From JBKJTP01 sp046590195 (GTDB lineage: Bacteria > Bacteroidota > Ignavibacteria > Palsa-1295), in the NCBI GenBank assembly GCA_046590195.1, contig JBKJTP010000243.1, positions 1-18,395 of the forward strand: a stretch of 18,395 nucleotides of DNA. Direction: 5' to 3'. Positions 13,865 through 18,395 of this stretch are shown piece after piece. The notes beneath the pieces were generated by a model. The model was given only the letters and a program-made list of their open reading frames with translations. It searched no databases and was not told where the DNA came from. The first letter of the stretch is position 1; each line of letters starts with the position of its first letter. The translations under genes and the position numbers were made by a program.

Positions 13865-16156
13865 TCAGAGTGCGTCTCCCTTGTCGCCAGGGCCGACGAC
13901 CAACTCATTCCCTGCGCCATTATGTGCACCGGCGTGAGTACTCGCTAGCGTTGCACCTCCTCGGTTGAAAAGCTTATCATGCGGAGCGCTCTTATCAAAT
14001 GGTGGCAGCGTGCCTCCAGCCATGATGACGTCGATCTCGCTAGCGTCTAGCGTCTCGCGTTCGAGCAATGCTTCGGAAAGTGCATGGAGCATTCCGATAT
14101 TCTCTTTCAGCAACATTTCAGCGCGCTGAGCACCAGTCTCGACGATGTTACGGATCTCCTCATCGATGATGCGGGCCGTTGTATCGCTGAACGTCTTCGA
14201 GTTGCTCATATCGCGGCCGAGGAACACCTCATGATCTGGAGTGCCGTATTTCAGCGGACCGAGCTTTTCCGACATACCCCAATCGCAAACCATCTTGCGA
14301 GCAAGATCGGTGGCACGTTCGATGTCGTTGCCGGCACCGGTCGTGATGCGGTTAAAGATAATGCGCTCTGCTGCGCGGCCGCCGAGGGCATACGCGATGA
14401 CAGCTTCGAGGTACTCCTTTGCGTAGGTGTGCTTCTCGTCAACGGGCAGATAGCTCGTGACACCAAGCGCACGTCCGCGCGGGATGATCGTAACCTTATG
14501 CACTGGATCGGACTCAGGGATCATCTTCGCCACCAGTACGTGGCCGATCTCGTGGTAGGCTGTCGTCTTCTTTTCCTCATCGTTGATGAGAACAGACTTG
14601 CGCTCGACACCCATCATGACCTTGTCCTTCGCGGATTCAAAGTCGTACATCGTGAGCTTGTCGGCATTTCTGCGAGCAGCAAGCAATGCTGCCTCATTGA
14701 CGAGATTTGCGAGATCAGCACCGGATAAACCTGGTGTGCCCTTCGCGAGCGTCTGTAGATCTACGTCGGAGCCAAGCGGCGTATGACGCGTGTGAACCCT
14801 GAGGATCGCTTCGCGGCCACGGACGTCAGGTCGATCAACGACAACCTGTCTATCGAAACGGCCTGGACGCAGCAACGCCGGATCGAGTACGTCAGGACGG
14901 TTTGTTGCGGCGATCATGATGACACCGGAATTCTGTTCGAAGCCATCCATCTCGACGAGGAGTTGGTTAAGCGTCTGCTCGCGCTCATCGTGACCACCGC
15001 CAAGACCTGCACCGCGGTGACGGCCTACGGCATCGATCTCATCGATGAATACGATACACGGAGCATTCTTCTTAGCTTGTTCGAAGAGATCGCGGACGCG
15101 GCTCGCACCGACACCGACGAACATCTCAACGAAATCAGCACCCGAGATCGAGAGGAATGGTACGCCTGCTTCGCCGGCAACAGCGCGCGCGAGCAACGTC
15201 TTACCCGTACCCGGAGGTCCGAGCAAGAGCACACCTCTTGGGATCTTGCCACCAAGCTTCTGGAATTTGGCTGGTTCTTTTAAGAATTCGATGATCTCCA
15301 TCAATTCGACCTTCGCCTCTTCGGCGCCGGCAACATCGGCGAACGTCACACGAGTGGTGTTCTCCGTGATCATCTTCGCGCGGGACTTGCCAAACGAGAA
15401 GATGCCCTTTGTGCCGCCCATGCCTTGGTTCTGCATTCGGCGCATGATCAGGATCCAGACGAAGATGATGATGATCCATGGCAGGAAGCTCATGAGGCCA
15501 TCAGCCCAACCGCCTGTGGAATCGGTCTTCTGCCAGCTGATGCTCTTCGCTGCCCACTCATCGATATGCGCTTCAGGATTGACAATGTTCGTCGTGAACT
15601 TGTCGGTCTTGATCGTACCCTGTGAGTTGGTTGTCGACTTGAGGTCCTGAGCGACCTTGAGCTTTCCGCGGACGCGGTATTGATCCGGGCCGTATTGCTC
15701 AAGTGTTACATTCGAGATCTTGTCAGCGGCAAGCAGGCGTGCATATTCATCGCCCGAGATCACAGCACCATCCGTATCCGAACGGCCTGCGAAGAAATAA
15801 ACAATAAAGAAAACACCGAGAAACATACCCACCCAGATGAGTATCGTCTTCATCAGGTTGTTGGTGTTGTTCTCCTCTGGTCCACGCTTTCCTGGACGGC
15901 GACTGCCGTTGAGGCGGGAGTTCGAGCCCATTACCGGACGGCGGCGGTTCTGCTGAGGCCGCTGACCATCCTGGTCACGATTCCCCTGCTCCCGACTCCC
16001 TTGGTCCCGACCACCATCGCCACTCTGACCAGAACGGCGCGGTTCATCGCCATTACGTCCGCCTGACTGCGGATCGCGCTGCGATTGCGGTACCTGATCT
16101 CCTTCTTCCGGACCCTGAGTCCGGCCCGACCGGTCGGGTAAATTCATATCTGACAT
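13865..16156 (-). CDS. ftsH: ATP-dependent zinc metalloprotease FtsH with a long disordered N-terminal extension
   Basis: Membrane-anchored AAA+ protease that degrades misfolded membrane proteins and short-lived regulators. Order of parts: a hydrophilic Gln/Arg/Gly/Asp-rich stretch at 1-100, transmembrane helix at about 102-123, periplasmic domain, second helix at about 225-238, Walker A GPPGTGKT at 313-320, the pore segment with FVG at 346-348, Walker B IVFIDE at 368-373, second region of homology TNRPDVLDPALLRPGRFD at 418-435, zinc site HEIGH at 535-539 (HEAGH in most homologues), and the third ligand Asp611 in GAGNDIERAT. At 763 residues it is about 120 longer than E. coli FtsH, where the first helix begins near residue 5. 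The start at 16156 is supported by an open frame but has no Shine-Dalgarno box; ATG at 16147 or codon 102 are alternatives. Upstream neighbour on the same strand is tilS, 434 bp away. Confidence 0.97.
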   Translation of the reverse strand: MSDMNLPDRSGRTQGPEEGDQVPQSQRDPQSGGRNGDEPRRSGQSGDGGRDQGSREQGNRDQDGQRPQQNRRRPVMGSNSRLNGSRRPGKRGPEENNTNNLMKTILIWVGMFLGVFFIVYFFAGRSDTDGAVISGDEYARLLAADKISNVTLEQYGPDQYRVRGKLKVAQDLKSTTNSQGTIKTDKFTTNIVNPEAHIDEWAAKSISWQKTDSTGGWADGLMSFLPWIIIIFVWILIMRRMQNQGMGGTKGIFSFGKSRAKMITENTTRVTFADVAGAEEAKVELMEIIEFLKEPAKFQKLGGKIPRGVLLLGPPGTGKTLLARAVAGEAGVPFLSISGADFVEMFVGVGASRVRDLFEQAKKNAPCIVFIDEIDAVGRHRGAGLGGGHDEREQTLNQLLVEMDGFEQNSGVIMIAATNRPDVLDPALLRPGRFDRQVVVDRPDVRGREAILRVHTRHTPLGSDVDLQTLAKGTPGLSGADLANLVNEAALLAARRNADKLTMYDFESAKDKVMMGVERKSVLINDEEKKTTAYHEIGHVLVAKMIPESDPVHKVTIIPRGRALGVTSYLPVDEKHTYAKEYLEAVIAYALGGRAAERIIFNRITTGAGNDIERATDLARKMVCDWGMSEKLGPLKYGTPDHEVFLGRDMSNSKTFSDTTARIIDEEIRNIVETGAQRAEMLLKENIGMLHALSEALLERETLDASEIDVIMAGGTLPPFDKSAPHDKLFNRGGATLASTHAGAHNGAGNELVVGPGDKGDAL

Positions 16157-16590
16157 TGAAATTTTCTATCTAAACCTGATGATCTGTTCGAGATCCATGT
16201 AATGACCTCTCAAGATCTATGACCGTCCTATGCGTAACCTATGCGTAAAACATCGTTCAAACGAGCTTATACGGCTGACCCGAGCCTTCCGTTTCAGGTC
16301 GTACAGCACCGATAGCTGATTATTCTCACTTGCCTACACCTATTTATATTGGTCGGACGTGTCAAGAGAGGCGATCCGCGTGTGGTCTGAGGACGTACGA
16401 TATGGACGTGCCTGAGAGGAATTACTGGGACGGTGGCTATTCGCTGGAGGTTAAAAACACCCCCCTATTGGTGAGAGTTCGTAAAGCCAAGCATTGGCAC
16501 CCACATTGAGCCAGTGCATTCAGAACGAAACTCGTACCAATCTCTGCGGCAACTGGGCGAATATCGCCTTAGCTTAGGGCTATTCTGAAT
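16157..16590. other. Gene-free stretch between tilS and ftsH
   Basis: These 434 bp should hold the ftsH promoter and leader. The only clear structures are an exact 11-bp tandem repeat at 16227-16248 and two 5-bp hairpins (16486-16498 and 16556-16568). No coding frame, tRNA or known structured RNA was recognised, and no well-spaced promoter pair or convincing tilS terminator was found. Confidence 0.5.
16227..16248. repeat. Tandem direct repeat, 2 x 11 bp, upstream of ftsH
   Basis: CCTATGCGTAA occurs twice with no gap (minus strand TTACGCATAGG twice), 71 to 92 bp before the ftsH ATG. The 11-bp period is close to one helical turn, so two copies of a protein could bind side by side on the same DNA face. 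Function unknown. Confidence 0.7.
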
Positions 16591-17979
16591 TTACACAGCC
16601 TTGAACCTGACCTCTAACACAGCAGCAGTCGATTCTCGGAGTGGCGCATGCTTGCTACGCCGGATACCGGGCACCGAGAGGATCTCGTCTTTGCCATCTC
16701 TCCGGTGAACCAGCACAGGATAGACAGACTTCCCATCCCAGGACGAGAGCTTTGCATCGGTCAGCAGCTTGCTAATCGTCTTGCTGCCATCCAGACCGAA
16801 TGGCTCGATCGTCTCCCCGGCTCGCCAGTTGCGGATGAGGAGTTCGCCAGTGAGTACGGCGATGTCGAACTGCGAGATGTTCTTATCTTCGACTGGCTCG
16901 TGATCGGGTGAGACACTCGCGCGCGCAACCCCGAAGGGAGTAGCGATATCGGTATCGAGCACCAGCGGATACTCATACTCGCTCTCATCCGACTTCCGCT
17001 TCAGCATCAGCTTGCCGCTCGATGACTTTATCCTGAGTTCACCGATCCAATCCTCTTCTGCGTCCTCCTTCAGGAAAGCTTTGATCCTTTCGTATGACTC
17101 GCGCTCGAGATAATATCTTCTGTCGAGAGACATCGCAAGTGCTCGCTCGATGAGCAAGTGTAACACTTCATCGCTGGGCTGCACCTCACGAAGATCCAGC
17201 GTGACGAACCGACCTTGCTTTGTGAGCGAAGTTGCTGCAATCTTGTCAACTTCAACCAGCGCTTCATCAAACTTTGCGCGATAGTGCGTGGCTTTGTCGG
17301 CGAGCCGATCGACCACGCCAACACCAGCGATCGATTCCATCAGCGGTAGCAACTCAAGCCGCACTCGGTTGCGAGTAAAGTGCTTCTCGCTATTGGTGCT
17401 ATCGTGACGATACTCTACATCGTTCGCTTTCGCATGTCGCTCGATCTGCTCACGCGTCACATCGAGCCACGGACGAACGATCAGCTTCTCGCCCAGCTTT
17501 CGCGATCTTGGGATACCTGCAAGCCCGCGCGTTCCAGCGCCGCGCATCAATCGCATCAGAAGCGTCTCTGCTTGGTCGTTCTTCGTGTGTGCAGTGATGA
17601 CGAGATCGAAGTCATGCTTTGTCGTGATCTCTTCGAAGAACTGATAGCGGTCATCCCGTGCTGTCTCTTCAATGCCTCGCTTGTTCGCAACTGCTGCATC
17701 TCCTGTCAGGAGTTGCTTCACAAAGCATTCGATGCCTAGCTTTTCGCATGTCTCGCGAACGAACGCTTCGTCTGCATTCGACTCGTCTCCACGAAGCTGA
17801 TGATTGACGTGAGCAACTGCAAAGCCACCATAGCGATCCTTCTCTTTCGCAAGGATGTGCAAGAGCGTCATCGAGTCCATCCCACCGCTTACTGCAAGCA
17901 ACAGCCTCGACTTGCGCGATGCGCCAAGCTTGAGCAGTTGAAGAATGGTAGTAGCGTTGAGGGAAGTCTCGGATACCAT
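16591..17979 (-). CDS. tilS: tRNA(Ile)-lysidine synthetase
   Basis: ATP-pyrophosphatase that joins lysine to cytidine 34 of the AUA-reading isoleucine tRNA, changing both its codon and its charging identity; an essential step in most bacteria. Seen: PP-loop SGGMDS at 31-36, AHVNHQLRGDESNADE at 56-71, ARDDRYQFF near 108-116, TAHTKNDQAETLLMRLMRG (the HxxDQAET-type ATP site), the NSEKHFTRNRVR segment near 206-217, and a C-terminal TilS domain (RNWRAGETIEPFG and the following lysine-rich strand). The 462 residues match the long form with the C-terminal domain. Its ATG at 17979 overlaps the stop of the lptD-like gene by 1 nt (TAATG), so the two are translated together; ftsH follows after 434 bp, a neighbour order known from many bacteria (tilS upstream of ftsH). 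Confidence 0.95.
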   Translation of the reverse strand: MVSETSLNATTILQLLKLGASRKSRLLLAVSGGMDSMTLLHILAKEKDRYGGFAVAHVNHQLRGDESNADEAFVRETCEKLGIECFVKQLLTGDAAVANKRGIEETARDDRYQFFEEITTKHDFDLVITAHTKNDQAETLLMRLMRGAGTRGLAGIPRSRKLGEKLIVRPWLDVTREQIERHAKANDVEYRHDSTNSEKHFTRNRVRLELLPLMESIAGVGVVDRLADKATHYRAKFDEALVEVDKIAATSLTKQGRFVTLDLREVQPSDEVLHLLIERALAMSLDRRYYLERESYERIKAFLKEDAEEDWIGELRIKSSSGKLMLKRKSDESEYEYPLVLDTDIATPFGVARASVSPDHEPVEDKNISQFDIAVLTGELLIRNWRAGETIEPFGLDGSKTISKLLTDAKLSSWDGKSVYPVLVHRRDGKDEILSVPGIRRSKHAPLRESTAAVLEVRFKAV

Positions 17980-18395
17980 TAGAATTGTCCGAAGCTGTTC
18001 TCGGTACGCGTCAGCTTCACGTCACGAAGCTGCTCGGCCTTGATGCGGATCTCAAAGTTGAAGCCTCGGAAGGTACCGGTTGGCCGATAATCGAAGTTCA
18101 TTTCCCAGCAATGGAGATCACGAGTCACGCGGATGTTTGGAACAAGGACTTTCTTGTTCACGAAGTCGTAGCTCGCACCGGTTGAAATGCTCCAGTTGCG
18201 GGTGAGTGCAAGTGTGAGACTAGCATAGCCTGAGAGGTTACGCCTCGTTTCAAGGTCGATATAATCCTCCGTATAAGAAAACGAATAGCCAATATTCCAG
18301 GTAGGTCTGAATGGTATATAAACGAATGCGCCTGGGAAGACACCTCCGATCAAAAGGGCACGCTCATCCTCAGGAGTTTCGACGTTGAAGAGTCT
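17979..18395 (-). CDS. lptD: C-terminal end of an LptD-like outer-membrane LPS assembly protein (5' end beyond the window)
   Basis: The last 138 codons of a gene whose start lies to the right of the window; the frame is open to the window edge, so the TTG at 18353 is not the start. The protein shows alternating polar/aromatic beta-strands typical of an outer-membrane barrel (WNIGYSFSYTEDYIDLE, SGYASLTLALTRNWSIS, TGASYDFVNKK) and ends with VTRDLHCWEMNFDYRPTG followed by FNFEIRIKAEQLRDVKLTR. That closing segment is the recognisable end of the LptD/OstA proteins of Bacteroidota and relatives, which place lipopolysaccharide in the outer leaflet. Being partial, it is assigned from this segment alone. 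The stop overlaps tilS by 1 nt. Confidence 0.72.
   Translation of the reverse strand, partial: RLFNVETPEDERALLIGGVFPGAFVYIPFRPTWNIGYSFSYTEDYIDLETRRNLSGYASLTLALTRNWSISTGASYDFVNKKVLVPNIRVTRDLHCWEMNFDYRPTGTFRGFNFEIRIKAEQLRDVKLTRTENSFGQF

Noticed and set aside
13717..13929. 70-residue minus-strand open frame across the end of ftsH
   Set aside because: It runs out of ftsH through its terminator hairpin, lacks a ribosome binding site and resembles nothing known.
15045..15650. 201-residue plus-strand open frame opposite ftsH
   Set aside because: It lies wholly antisense to the conserved AAA+ region, has no recognisable domain, and is explained by codon bias of ftsH.
16343..16365. Possible ftsH promoter: minus-strand TTGACA at 16365-16360 and TATAAA at 16348-16343
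   Set aside because: The spacer is only 11 bp; at the proper 16-18 bp spacing there is no acceptable -10 box.
16486..16568. Two short hairpins after tilS (GCCAAGCATTGGC and GGCGAATATCGCC) as terminators
   Set aside because: Stems are 5 bp only and neither has a proper T-run, so a tilS terminator is not supported.
1..18395. CRISPR arrays, insertion sequences, tRNA or rRNA genes, toxin-antitoxin or defence genes
   Set aside because: No spaced repeat series, transposase or integrase motif, cloverleaf-like sequence or known defence domain was seen on either strand.

Overview
The window reads as a piece of a Gram-negative bacterial chromosome, most likely from the Bacteroidota/Chlorobiota side of the tree (a Kapabacteria- or Ignavibacteria-like lineage would fit). 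This is an inference from three things. The gene at the right edge ends like the Bacteroidota form of the outer-membrane LPS transporter LptD. Most starts lack a Shine-Dalgarno sequence and several are GTG or TTG. A TAnnTTTG-type promoter element lies in front of one operon. Base composition looks even, and no insertion sequence, phage gene, CRISPR array, tRNA or rRNA was seen.

Layout from left to right. (1) 1-3431, minus strand: pabA-like amidotransferase, KDG kinase (kdgK) and a GH38 alpha-mannosidase that runs off the left edge. (2) 3440-5825, plus strand: divergent from pabA with only 8 bp between GTG codons, pabB, a short class IV aminotransferase-fold protein (pabC-like) and a TIM-barrel sugar isomerase/epimerase. 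A bidirectional hairpin terminator at 5830-5854 closes it. (3) 5876-9437, minus strand: two tandem paralogues of the TldD/TldE (PmbA) family, both with N-terminal signal peptides. The upstream one keeps the HExxxH metalloprotease motif; in the downstream one the same place has lost both histidines. (4) 9553-13047, minus strand: a tightly packed five-gene cluster (IolB/KduI-like isomerase, RraA-like protein, KDPG aldolase, GH105 unsaturated glycuronyl hydrolase, VOC/glyoxalase-fold protein), with a promoter candidate and a large inverted repeat upstream. (5) 13176-13864: a 90-residue unrecognised gene with a near-consensus promoter and ideal ribosome binding site, and the ftsH terminator. (6) 13865-18395, minus strand: ftsH, 434 bp without a gene, tilS and the C-terminal end of lptD.

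How the genes may work together. GH105 hydrolase, KduI/IolB-like isomerase, KdgK and KDPG aldolase are four of the five usual steps from unsaturated oligo-uronides to pyruvate and glyceraldehyde 3-phosphate; the KduD-type reductase is not here. The kinase sits about 8 kb from the rest, next to para-aminobenzoate genes and a mannosidase. PabA, PabB and the PabC-like protein would make p-aminobenzoate for folate. LptD, TilS and FtsH are housekeeping envelope, tRNA-modification and membrane-proteolysis functions. The parts most worth a second look are the exported TldD/TldE-like catalytic/pseudo-catalytic pair and the uronate cluster with its upstream repeat and embedded RraA-like protein.
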